DNA of 9,322 bases from Planctomycetota bacterium (GCA_027295245.1 JAPULF010000294.1:1-9322); one strand, 5' to 3'; positions 1 to 6,630 are shown, numbered from the stretch's first letter. Notes: generated from the letters alone by a model not told the origin. Numbers and translations: made by a program.

Positions 1-2258
1 TGCGTTTGGTCGCATTCGGGATACTGGTCGCAGCCCAGAAACGGTCCATGGCGACTTCGACGCATGATCATCATTCCGTCGCACTTTTCGCACTTCAGGT
101 CACTCACGACCGGATCAATGGCCTTGCCGTCTCGATCCACGTCCTTCGTGGCAGAGCACTCGGGATACCCGGTACACGCGAGGAACCGCCCGTTCTTGCC
201 GAGCCGATAGACCATGGGCTTGCCGCACTTGTCGCAGGCGTATTCGCTCGGCTCCGCCTTGACGGCCTCCATCTCCTCGTGGGCCCGTGCCAAGGCCTCC
301 TTGAAGGGGTCGTAGAATTCGTGCAGCACCGCATGCCAGTCGAGGTGGGCCTCTTCGACCTTGTCGAGTTCGTCCTCCATGAAGCTGGTGAACCCGATTT
401 CCATGATCTTGGGGAAGTGCTTTACGAGCTTTTCGGTCACGACTTCACCGCGGGCGGTTGCATAGAACCGGCGATCGGTCTGCTCGACGTATCCCCGATC
501 CTGGATGGTTTGAATGATGCTCGCGTAGGTGCTCGGTCGCCCGATTCCCTCGGCCTCGAGTGTCTTCACCAGGGATGCCTCGGTGAAGCGCGGGGGCGGG
601 GCGGTAAACTTCTGGGACGGCACCACCGACAGCGGCGCAACGGACTGCTTGGTTTCCAGTTTCGGGAGGATCTGTTCTTCGCTACTCTTCGGGACACCGG
701 CGACCCTGTAGAAACCGTCGAAGACCAAGACACGACCGGTCGCCTTGAAGACCGCCTCTCCCAATTCGGTTTGGGCCGAGATGAGCGCCGTGGTGGAGTC
801 CCATTCCGCAGGGAGCATCTGCGACGCAACGGCGCGGTTCCATATCAAGGTATACAGCTTCAATTGATCGGTGGTCAGATGCCCCTTGAGCGAGGAGGGC
901 GTTTTGGTCGCGTCGGACGGCCGAACCGCTTCATGGGCCTCCTGTGCCTTCTTGGCCTTTCCGAAAACGTTGGGCTTTTGGGGAAGATACTTCTCCCCAT
1001 ATTGGTCGCCGATCAAGCCTCGGATTGCACCGACGGCCTCCTTGGACAGATTCGTCGAATCGGTACGCATGTAGGTGATCAGGCCGACGTTTCCTTCGCC
1101 GGTCTTGATGTCGACACCCTCGTACAACGCCTGGGCGACCCGCATGGTCCGTGAAGCTGCAAATCGCAGTTGATTGGCCCCCGACTGTTGCAGCGAAGCG
1201 GTGGTGAATGGAGCCGGAGCCTTCGAGCGAATCCGCTTGGTGTCGATCGACTTGACGGCGTAGTCGGGCGAATTGGCGGGGTCGATTCGGCCCTCCAGCC
1301 GAACACGTTTCAGGCCGAGATGGGCATAGTCTGCCCAGGGTTCGACAACGGTGTCCTTTACCTTGAATCCCAGGGCTTCGCTCAGCGGGCGAACACGATC
1401 CACGGCGCTCTTGAACGCGTCCTCCGAACCCTTGCTCGTGTCGAGCGTGCCCGTCGGCCGGAACGGTTTTCCGCCCACATCGACCAGTACGGCTTGTACG
1501 CAACCGCGATCGGCAAGCCACGCCAGCCGATCCTTCACGACGGGGGCGTCGCCGCCCTTTCCGCCGGTCACGAAGGCGTTCCATTGTTCGCCGAGTTCGG
1601 CGGATCGCTTCGGGTCCGTCGCGAAGACCGCGTCGATTGTCCAATACTCTTCGGGTTTGAATTCCCGAATCGCACTTTCTCGTTCGCATATCAGACGCAC
1701 CGCAACCGACTGCACGCGGCCGGCGGAAAGCCCCTTGGAGACTTTCTTCCAGAGCAGTGGTGAGAGTTCGTATCCGACGATTCGATCCAGGATCCTGCGG
1801 GCCTGCTGGGCATCGACCTTTTCCTGATCGATTTCGTGCGGCTGGGCGAAGGCCTCCGTGATCGCATTTTTAGTGATCTCGTTGAATATGACTCGACGGG
1901 TCTTTTCGGGCGAGAGTTCCAAGGCGTGAGACAGGTGCCACGCAATCGCCTCTCCTTCACGGTCCATGTCCGTGGCGAGGTAGACGATGTTGGCTGCGTC
2001 CGCCTGCTTCTTCAGTTCCTGAATGATTTTCTCGCTACCCGCCAGAATCTCGTATTCCGGTTCAAAGTTGCGGCCAGGGTCGATTCCGTAGCGGCTCGGG
2101 GGCAAATCACGCACATGCCCTTTGCAGGCCTTCACCACGAAGCCACTACCGAGGTATTTGTTGATCGTTTTTGCCTTTGCAGGCGATTCCACAATCACCA
2201 AGTCGCGGCCATTTCGGGGTTCCGACGCTCGTGTTTTGGTTTTTGCTTTCTTGGCCAT
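1..2258 (-). CDS. topA: DNA topoisomerase I (type IA), 3' end cut by window edge
   Basis: This enzyme relaxes negatively supercoiled DNA by single-strand passage through a 5'-phosphotyrosine intermediate. My reading of the minus frame is open from the ATG at 2258 to the left edge (752 complete codons). In order it shows a Toprim start VIVESPAKAKTI (residues 21-32), the acidic Toprim motif LATDMDREGEAIAWHL, SKGLSAGRVQSVAVRL, and the active-site block GLITYMRTDSTNLS with catalytic Tyr396. Near the C terminus are two topoisomerase zinc ribbons, C675-C678-C695-C701 and C723-C726-C743-C749. An in-frame TAA lies 11 codons upstream with no ATG, GTG or TTG between, so 2258 is the natural start; the Shine-Dalgarno is weak (AAAGG 14 nt away). 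E. coli TopA has its tyrosine at 319, so this protein is longer before the active site: about 15 residues at the N terminus, the rest between YWTI (205) and PFTT (350-353). The C terminus lies outside the window. Identity is certain. Confidence 0.97.
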   Translation of the reverse strand, partial: MAKKAKTKTRASEPRNGRDLVIVESPAKAKTINKYLGSGFVVKACKGHVRDLPPSRYGIDPGRNFEPEYEILAGSEKIIQELKKQADAANIVYLATDMDREGEAIAWHLSHALELSPEKTRRVIFNEITKNAITEAFAQPHEIDQEKVDAQQARRILDRIVGYELSPLLWKKVSKGLSAGRVQSVAVRLICERESAIREFKPEEYWTIDAVFATDPKRSAELGEQWNAFVTGGKGGDAPVVKDRLAWLADRGCVQAVLVDVGGKPFRPTGTLDTSKGSEDAFKSAVDRVRPLSEALGFKVKDTVVEPWADYAHLGLKRVRLEGRIDPANSPDYAVKSIDTKRIRSKAPAPFTTASLQQSGANQLRFAASRTMRVAQALYEGVDIKTGEGNVGLITYMRTDSTNLSKEAVGAIRGLIGDQYGEKYLPQKPNVFGKAKKAQEAHEAVRPSDATKTPSSLKGHLTTDQLKLYTLIWNRAVASQMLPAEWDSTTALISAQTELGEAVFKATGRVLVFDGFYRVAGVPKSSEEQILPKLETKQSVAPLSVVPSQKFTAPPPRFTEASLVKTLEAEGIGRPSTYASIIQTIQDRGYVEQTDRRFYATARGEVVTEKLVKHFPKIMEIGFTSFMEDELDKVEEAHLDWHAVLHEFYDPFKEALARAHEEMEAVKAEPSEYACDKCGKPMVYRLGKNGRFLACTGYPECSATKDVDRDGKAIDPVVSDLKCEKCDGMMIMRRSRHGPFLGCDQYPECDQT

Positions 2259-2407
2259 TTGATCGTTAACAACCTTTGCAACACAAGCTTAGCAGTGATC
2301 GCGGGAAACTCGGCCGGTGGCAACCGCACCGCGAAACCGGGCACGTGCGTATATCGGCCGTGCCTGCGCCGATCTGAACCAACTCTCGGACGATCCCCAT
2401 CAAGGCT

Positions 2408-2441
2408 GGGTGCCGAACGCTAGCACCCGTTTTCTTGGGTG
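2408..2441. repeat. Three-arm inverted repeat able to form two exclusive hairpins
   Basis: GGGTGC (2408-2413) is complementary to GCACCC (2423-2428). The core CACCC (2424-2428) also pairs with GGGTG (2437-2441), so the middle arm can pair with either flank but not both. On the plus strand the first hairpin is followed by GTTTTCTT, giving it a terminator-like look; on the minus strand the set lies in the leader region upstream of topA. The arms are only 5-6 bp, so chance is a real possibility. A role as attenuator or weak terminator is inference. Confidence 0.3.
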
Positions 2442-2501
2442 TCAAACCGAACCAGGCAGATCGGCGGAAAGTTCCCTGCTTCGCTTCCGACCGAGGCCCC
2501 A

Positions 2502-2530
2502 TACACAAGCGTACGTAACTGCTGTATTAT
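2502..2530 (+). promoter_or_regulatory. Candidate sigma70-type promoter for the lipoprotein cluster
   Basis: TATTAT (2525-2530) matches the -10 consensus at 5 of 6 positions and sits in the most AT-rich patch of the intergenic region. TACACA (2502-2507) matches the -35 consensus at 4 of 6, with 17 bp between the two. Transcription would start near 2537, leaving a leader of about 65 nt before the strong ribosome binding site at 2591-2595. This is a pattern match only. Confidence 0.4.
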
Positions 2531-2590
2531 TAAACAGTTAAAGACAACGAGGATTCAAGATATCCGATTCTTTCCACGGAACCCGCTCTT

Positions 2591-2595
2591 GGAGG
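2591..2595 (+). promoter_or_regulatory. Strong Shine-Dalgarno GGAGG deciding the start at 2602
   Basis: GGAGG stands 6 nt before the ATG at 2602, which is optimal spacing. A second ATG at 2597 is only 1 nt from the motif and in another frame, so it is unlikely to be used. Most other plus-strand genes here have weaker signals, so this site is the main argument that the short ORF at 2602 is translated. Confidence 0.55.
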
Positions 2596-2601
2596 AATGA
2601 A

Positions 2602-2814
2602 ATGGTTCCCCGAGGCGCACATCCCGGGACAAAGCGGGCGTGGGACATTTCACAAGCAGAGCCAACCGCCGCTGATTGGGGCGGATCCGGACAAATCGGG
2701 TTCATCGAAACGGACGCCGCGATGTCGGTGTTGTTCTTCCACGGACGCGGCGTGTATTCTCGCCGAGCGTGCCGAGGAATCGTTCGAGTCCGGGATCGTT
2801 TCGAATGCGTATGA
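2602..2814 (+). CDS. Small hypothetical protein, 70 aa, possible diverged cold-shock-like fold
   Basis: I do not recognise this protein with confidence. Two things support its reality: the canonical GGAGG 6 nt upstream, and a stop that overlaps the next gene's ATG as ATGA (2811-2814), typical of translational coupling. The middle, WGGSGQIGFIETDAAMSVLF followed by FH, recalls a cold-shock domain, where a Trp comes first, then GFGFI (RNP1), then VFVHF (RNP2) about eight residues on. The spacings here are one residue short, and the basic residues usual around RNP1 are missing. The first 30 residues match nothing I know. There is no signal peptide or membrane segment. It could be a diverged nucleic-acid-binding protein, a leader ORF that couples translation into the lipoprotein gene, or spurious. 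Confidence 0.4.
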   Translation: MVPRGAHPGTKRAWDISQAEPTAADWGGSGQIGFIETDAAMSVLFFHGRGVYSRRACRGIVRVRDRFECV

Positions 2815-3584
2815 CTAGATGTTCGGCTATTTTTGCGGTTGTTCTTTCGGCGTGGGCGGCCGGCTGTGGCGATCCGCCGAACGGGGCGATCGTCTACTAT
2901 TTGGACGGGGCGGGATGGTATAGCGGCGCCGGGTCCGTGGCACAGGGCCTGCGTGACGCCGGATTCAAGGGCCACTTCAAGTCTTATTCGTGGAGTGCGT
3001 TCCTGGGACCGGCGCACGACCATCTGGTGACGGCCAAGAGCAAGCAAGTCTCTCGCGGTTTGGCGAAGGAGATCGCTGCAACCATTCGTCGGAGTCCGGA
3101 GAACAAGGTCTATGTCATGGGCCTGTCCGCCGGTACGGCCGTCATACTGGCGGCACTCGAGCAACTGCCGGACGACGTGCAGGTCGAGGACGTCGTGCTG
3201 TTTTCGCCCTCGGTATCGTCCCGGCACGACCTGAGGCGCGCCATGCAGCGGGTTCGCCGAAACCTGTACGCGACATGCAGCCGGAACGACGGCATTCTGC
3301 CCGGACTGGTAATCAACGCCGATGGCGTCGGAGGCCGGCCGGCCGGGATATCTGGATTCGTCCTACCCCCGGGCCAGGCGGCAACTGCTACCAAGGCCTA
3401 CCGGCGTGTGATCAACCTTGCATGGCGGCCTGCCTACATCGGATACGATTGGACCGGCGGACACGCAGCGGTCACCCAATCGCGCTTCGTAGAATCTGTC
3501 ATCGCGCCTCGAATCCTGGGTCGCGAACCGTACCCGCTCAATCGATCGGTCACCGACGAACGCCGTGCCCGGGGGGCATCTTGA
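2811..3584 (+). CDS. Alpha/beta-hydrolase-fold lipoprotein (putative esterase or lipase)
   Basis: The 257-aa product is probably a membrane-anchored serine hydrolase of unknown substrate. The N terminus is a lipoprotein signal peptide: Arg3, a hydrophobic stretch IFAVVLSAWA, then the lipobox AAGC with Cys19 as the lipidation site. The mature part begins with a strand IVYYLDGAGW (27-36). It carries the nucleophile elbow VMGLSAGTAV with Ser106 in GxSxG. Asp160 (CSRNDG) and His218 (DWTGGHAAV) are spaced as expected for the remaining triad. The domain is small with little room for a lid. ATG 2811 is chosen because it overlaps the upstream TGA as ATGA; ATG 2805 would add only Met-Arg. Longer in-frame starts (2676) would put an Arg-rich tail before the signal peptide and are rejected. 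The gene overlaps the next by one base (TGATG). The hydrolase fold is well supported; substrate is unknown. Confidence 0.8.
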   Translation: MTRCSAIFAVVLSAWAAGCGDPPNGAIVYYLDGAGWYSGAGSVAQGLRDAGFKGHFKSYSWSAFLGPAHDHLVTAKSKQVSRGLAKEIAATIRRSPENKVYVMGLSAGTAVILAALEQLPDDVQVEDVVLFSPSVSSRHDLRRAMQRVRRNLYATCSRNDGILPGLVINADGVGGRPAGISGFVLPPGQAATATKAYRRVINLAWRPAYIGYDWTGGHAAVTQSRFVESVIAPRILGREPYPLNRSVTDERRARGAS

Positions 3585-4534
3585 TGGCCTGTCGAGCCCC
3601 ACTTCGGTCCCGCATCGGCGTGCTGTTGTTGACGGCGCTCATGCTCGGTGGTTGTGGAAAAGCGTACAGCGCGGGCCAAAAGGCCGAGAAACGCGGGGCC
3701 CATCATGAGGCGTATGACCACTATTGTCGCGCAGCCGCCAAGTCGCCGGAGAGCAATAGGATCGCCGCCGCGATTCGGCGCGTCGCCGCTCGGGCCTCCG
3801 AGTTCTGGACCGCCCAAGGACGCGCTGCGGAGGATCAGGGTCAATACGATGCTGCGTGGCGAATGTACGCCCGGGCGCTGGAGGTCCGCCCCGACGACGC
3901 ATCTGCCTTGGAGCATATCCGAAGTCTGCAGGACGCTCATGGTGACGTGATCGCAGTCGCCCGCCGGGATTGGATCATGCGGGGCCATCGCGCCCTCAAA
4001 GACATCGGCCATCCTCTCGGTGAGGCCTTGGCCATGGCCCCGCCGCTACACGAGAGTTCGAAAAACAATCAACCGGAGACTCCGGCTTCTCCGGACGGAG
4101 AAGAAAAGGCCACTCATGTCCGAACGGACCTGGAACAAACAAACACAAGTCCGCCCCCAAGCGGTCCGGCCGCACAGCTTGAGGCGGCTCTCAGCAGACA
4201 GACCTCCCCTCAAGACCCAAACGCGAGCCGCGATAAACGCACCCGAAACCGGGACCGATTTCTTGCCATACACGTGTTGAGTCGGAAGGACCGTCGGTAT
4301 GTCAAGACGGCCGAGTCGGTGGACGGCGTCACATTGAAACTCACGGATACCGACGACGAAGGCGACGCCGATATCAACATTTATCACGGGCGCCGCCGAG
4401 TCAAGAAAATACGCGATATTCGAGTAGGACAATCCGTTTCGTTTTCCGGGCGATCCGGACGGTTGCTCCGGCTGATCATTCTCGATATTCGCCACAAGTC
4501 TCAGACGGTCCGGCTGGGTATCAGGCCAGCGTAA
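3584..4534 (+). CDS. TPR-containing lipoprotein with a novel C-terminal domain
   Basis: This 316-aa protein has a lipoprotein signal peptide: basic residues to Arg10, hydrophobic core IGVLLLTALM, lipobox LGGC with Cys24. Residues 30-57 and 74-109 resemble tetratricopeptide units. The second is the clearer, with GQYDAAWRMYARALEVRPDD (86-105). Residues about 155-222 form a polar, Pro/Ser/Thr-rich linker. The last 90 or so residues look beta-rich and strongly basic, with DGVTLKLTDTDDEGDADINI and GQSVSFSGRSGRLLRLIILD; I do not recognise this domain. The start ATG overlaps the hydrolase stop as TGATG, and GGGGGG at 3571-3576 gives a usable ribosome binding site. The frame stays open upstream to 2990, but that part lies antiphase inside the hydrolase gene. 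The protein probably works at the envelope as a scaffold beside the hydrolase; TPRs usually bind partners. Function is otherwise unknown. Confidence 0.8.
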   Translation: MACRAPLRSRIGVLLLTALMLGGCGKAYSAGQKAEKRGAHHEAYDHYCRAAAKSPESNRIAAAIRRVAARASEFWTAQGRAAEDQGQYDAAWRMYARALEVRPDDASALEHIRSLQDAHGDVIAVARRDWIMRGHRALKDIGHPLGEALAMAPPLHESSKNNQPETPASPDGEEKATHVRTDLEQTNTSPPPSGPAAQLEAALSRQTSPQDPNASRDKRTRNRDRFLAIHVLSRKDRRYVKTAESVDGVTLKLTDTDDEGDADINIYHGRRRVKKIRDIRVGQSVSFSGRSGRLLRLIILDIRHKSQTVRLGIRPA

Positions 4535-4624
4535 CCCATTTCATACGGAGTCCCCTGCCACATACGAACGGAGCCGCGTTCTTCCCGCAAAACGTACCGC
4601 GCCAAAGGGCCATCCACACGGTGG

Positions 4625-4641
4625 TTACTAGGAAAACCCTA
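4625..4641. repeat. Short perfect hairpin ACTAGG-AAAAC-CCTAGT
   Basis: A 6-bp perfect stem (4625-4630 with 4636-4641) encloses a 5-nt A-rich loop. Each arm contains CTAG, a tetranucleotide that is under-represented in many bacterial genomes. It lies about 90 nt after the lipoprotein gene. It could be a weak terminator or operator, but no T-run follows, so the role is unknown. Confidence 0.35.
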
Positions 4642-4737
4642 GTGCGACTGGCGCCTCGAGCGTCCGGTATTCGAGTTTGCGTCACAATATGAGACGATTG
4701 TGGCCACTCCCGGCGGCTATACTTCGGCGAGTTCTTC

Positions 4738-4759
4738 GGGCTTGCATAAACACAAGCCC
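4738..4759. promoter_or_regulatory. Dyad GGGCTTG-N8-CAAGCCC, candidate operator
   Basis: Two perfect 7-bp arms (4738-4744 and 4753-4759) flank the 8-nt spacer CATAAACA. The dyad ends 39 nt before the candidate -35 box at 4799, a position suitable for an activator site. Because the adjacent response regulator lacks a recognisable DNA-binding domain, the protein that would bind here is not evident. It could instead be an RNA hairpin. Confidence 0.4.
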
Positions 4760-4798
4760 AACCGCCATCGGGCCGTCCGTTCAACTGGAGCGATTGCC

Positions 4799-4828
4799 TT
4801 GACAGGGCTCCCACGAATCGTCCAAGAT
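4799..4828 (+). promoter_or_regulatory. Candidate sigma70-type promoter for the histidine kinase operon
   Basis: A perfect TTGACA -35 box (4799-4804) is followed after 18 bp by CAAGAT (4823-4828), which matches the -10 consensus at only 3 of 6 positions. A start near 4835 would give a leader of about 50 nt before the ATG at 4887. The poor -10 suggests either dependence on an activator or a chance match. Confidence 0.35.
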
Positions 4829-4886
4829 CGAGTTTGGTCTTTATTGAACTGAGTCCGCCGAAACCGGACAGGGGTCATCCGGGTCA

Positions 4887-5891
4887 ATGTGGACACGTCG
4901 TGTCGATAGACACGGATCGCTGAATCGGAACCCACGTGTGAACCACTCGCGAACAGTCTCGGCCGAAATGCGAAGTGAACTCGAAACGTTGCGCGCCCGC
5001 GTTGCGGAAATGGAAGCGGAGCGGCGTGCGGTTGGCGAAGACGTCTCGGGGAGAGCCCATCAGCCGACTCAATCTCCCGTCGAAGACCAATTGGCTCGGC
5101 CGGACCCGGAAGGTGAAACGGGGCCGACGGGTTCCACGCGGCACGCCCAGGCCGAGGCGGCACGACATCGCGAAACGGAAGTAGCCCACGTCAACCGCTT
5201 GAACGTCATGGGCGAAATGGCGGCGAGTCTGGCGCACGAGTTGAATCAGCCGTTAACCACGATCATCAGCTATATGGGCGCTTGCAAGCGCATGCTCGGT
5301 TCCGAAAAGTTCGACCGGGCGGACTTGTGCGCGGTTATGCAGAGCGTCACCGAACAGGCACAGCGGGCGGCGAAGATCATACGGAATGTGAGACAGTTCG
5401 CGAGCAAACACGAGCCGATTCGCACGAGGGTGTCAGTCAACGAAATCGTGCGAAACGCCGAATTGGCGATCCGGCCGGAAGCTTGCCGTCATCACATAGA
5501 AGTCCGATTGGACCTGGACGATGGCAATCCCGAGTTGGATGCCGACGTCATACAATTGGAGCGGCTACTGCAAAACCTCCTGCAAAACGCGGTTGAGGCA
5601 CTTGCCGAGAGTGCCTCCGCTCCGCGCCGGATCACAATTCGGACGGGAATCGGCGTCTCGAGAACCGTCGAAATCGAGGTGCAAGACACTGGGCCGGGAG
5701 TTCCTCGGAAAATCGCCGGCACCCTTTTTGAGTCTTTTGTAACCGGTAAGACGAATGGATTGGGACTGGGATTGGCGATCAGCCGCACGATCGTGAAGTC
5801 TCACGGTGGTCAACTGAATTGGTCTCCGAATCCAGACGGCGGCGCAGTATTCACCGTCAATCTGCCGGCATCCACAGGAAGCCCTGAATGA
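4887..5891 (+). CDS. Soluble sensor-less histidine kinase (FixL/DctB-like catalytic core)
   Basis: This 334-aa protein should autophosphorylate on histidine and pass the phosphate to the overlapping response regulator. The dimerisation/phosphoacceptor helix reads MGEMAASLAHELNQPLTTII (108-127) with His117, the form seen in FixL- and DctB-type kinases. The ATPase domain has the N box LLQNLLQNAVEAL (Asn234), the G1 box DTGPGVP (267-273) and the G2 box GLGLGLAISRTIV (291-303). All core motifs are present, so activity is expected. There is no membrane segment, signal peptide, PAS, GAF or HAMP. The first 107 residues are a charged region with coiled-coil character (about 28-48), a Pro/Gly-rich stretch, and a helix leading into His117. 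The start at 4887 is supported only by loosely spaced GGGG; GTG 4938 or ATG 4968 are possible and would trim 17 or 27 residues. The stop overlaps the next start as ATGA. Confidence 0.92.
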   Translation: MWTRRVDRHGSLNRNPRVNHSRTVSAEMRSELETLRARVAEMEAERRAVGEDVSGRAHQPTQSPVEDQLARPDPEGETGPTGSTRHAQAEAARHRETEVAHVNRLNVMGEMAASLAHELNQPLTTIISYMGACKRMLGSEKFDRADLCAVMQSVTEQAQRAAKIIRNVRQFASKHEPIRTRVSVNEIVRNAELAIRPEACRHHIEVRLDLDDGNPELDADVIQLERLLQNLLQNAVEALAESASAPRRITIRTGIGVSRTVEIEVQDTGPGVPRKIAGTLFESFVTGKTNGLGLGLAISRTIVKSHGGQLNWSPNPDGGAVFTVNLPASTGSPE

Positions 5892-6619
5892 CTCCTGATG
5901 CAACTGTTTTCGTAGTGGATGACGACCCGGATGTGCGAAGCTCGCTCAGTCTGCTTCTGAGAACGGAAGGACTTCCGTGCGAGGATTACGATTCCGCGGG
6001 GGCGTTTCTGGCGGCATACGATCCCACCCGCTCGGGTTGCCTCGTCCTGGATAATTGCATGCCCGACATGACCGGATTTCAACTGCAAGCCTTGCTCAAG
6101 CAGCGGGGATTCTCACTTCCGATTATCATAATCACGGCCCGAACCGGCGTTGCGGAGGCTGTGCAGGCCATGAGGACGGGGGCCTTCGATTTTTTCGAAA
6201 AGCCGTTCGACGCGGATGCCCTTCTGGCGCGGATTCGCCAGGCCCTCCACGATCACGAACCGGCCGGAATGCTCACTCGGGTGGCGAGGCAGTTGACGCC
6301 CGACGACGCGCTCGAGCTTTATCGAACGATCTTGCCTCGGCTCATCCTGCAAGTCCTCGAGCATCTTGACCGGTCGGCCAATGTTGACCTGGTTCGCCGA
6401 GTGACGGAACATATGTGTCGCGCGGACGTCCAGGAGACGCTTCGAGAAAGCGATCATGTTCGCGACGCCGTTGTCAGCGAATTGTGCAAAGTTTTGAACG
6501 ATGGCTCCGTTCAACGAGTCCTCGATCGTGGGACCCTGCTCGACATCATGCAGGCGAGCGGCGTGACGAACAATCTGGCCACGCTGGAGGCGTGCCTTCT
6601 CCGTTTAGAGGCGGCGTAA
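5888..6619 (+). CDS. Response regulator: FixJ-like receiver with an unrecognised helical output domain
   Basis: The product (243 aa) accepts phosphate from the kinase it overlaps (ATGA at 5888-5891; AGGAAG 6 nt upstream as ribosome binding site). Residues 6-122 are a complete receiver: acidic pocket Asp11/Asp12, phospho-acceptor Asp55 in CLVLDNCMPDMTG, Thr83 in IIIITAR, and Lys105 in FEKPF. The style is that of FixJ-family receivers. FixJ proteins are about 200 aa and end in a LuxR-type helix-turn-helix. Here residues 128-243 instead form a longer, leucine-rich and apparently all-helical region without the conserved LuxR HTH pattern (no RExxVL, no NKxIA, no TVKxH). I therefore cannot call it a transcription factor. 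The C-terminal part may bind a protein partner, dimerise, or be a diverged DNA-binding fold. The Ser/Thr kinase gene 61 nt downstream is a candidate partner by position only. Confidence 0.9.
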   Translation: MTPDATVFVVDDDPDVRSSLSLLLRTEGLPCEDYDSAGAFLAAYDPTRSGCLVLDNCMPDMTGFQLQALLKQRGFSLPIIIITARTGVAEAVQAMRTGAFDFFEKPFDADALLARIRQALHDHEPAGMLTRVARQLTPDDALELYRTILPRLILQVLEHLDRSANVDLVRRVTEHMCRADVQETLRESDHVRDAVVSELCKVLNDGSVQRVLDRGTLLDIMQASGVTNNLATLEACLLRLEAA

Positions 6620-6630
6620 CCGTTCCGCCG

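Larger units (their letters stand above)
2259..2601. other. Divergent intergenic region between topA and the lipoprotein cluster
   Basis: These 343 bases separate topA (minus) from the plus-strand cluster. I see no convincing gene. Short open frames exist on both strands (74 codons at 2317-2541 plus, 80 codons at 2266-2508 minus), but they encode Cys/Arg/Pro-rich sequence with no recognisable motif and no good ribosome binding site. The region holds a candidate plus-strand promoter near 2502-2530 and repeats that can form alternative hairpins at 2408-2441. I found no clear promoter for topA. Confidence 0.6.
4535..4886. other. Intergenic region before the signalling genes
   Basis: These 352 bases hold no gene I can support. 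A 97-codon minus-strand frame at 4521-4814 has no recognisable motif and no ribosome binding site, and overlaps the end of the TPR lipoprotein gene. The region does contain a small hairpin at 4625-4641, an 8-bp palindrome GTGGCCAC near 4700, a perfect 7-bp dyad at 4738-4759 and a candidate promoter at 4799-4828. I see no convincing rho-independent terminator with a T-run after the lipoprotein gene. Confidence 0.6.

Noticed and set aside
6..1154. Long plus-strand open frame of 382 codons
   Set aside because: It lies wholly antisense to topA, whose reading is certain from catalytic and zinc-binding motifs. The product has no recognisable domain.
931..1689. Minus-strand open frame of 252 codons
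   Set aside because: It is in a different frame from topA on the same strand; Arg-rich composition is typical of a GC-rich shadow frame.
2676..2810. Longer N terminus for the hydrolase
   Set aside because: It would add 45 mostly basic residues ahead of a clear lipoprotein signal peptide and overlap the small ORF.
2538..3227. Minus-strand open frame of 229 codons
   Set aside because: Its larger part is antisense to the hydrolase gene, including its GxSxG region; it has no ribosome binding site and no motif.
2990..3583. Upstream extension of the TPR lipoprotein frame
   Set aside because: This part runs out of phase inside the hydrolase gene and would bury the signal peptide and lipobox nearly 200 residues from the N terminus. 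The TGATG start at 3584 fits better.
4535..4660. Rho-independent terminator after the TPR lipoprotein gene
   Set aside because: The only clear hairpin (4625-4641) has a 6-bp stem and no T-run, so I do not call it a terminator.
4717..5163. Minus-strand open frame of 148 codons
   Set aside because: It is antisense to the start of the histidine kinase gene and has no recognisable content.
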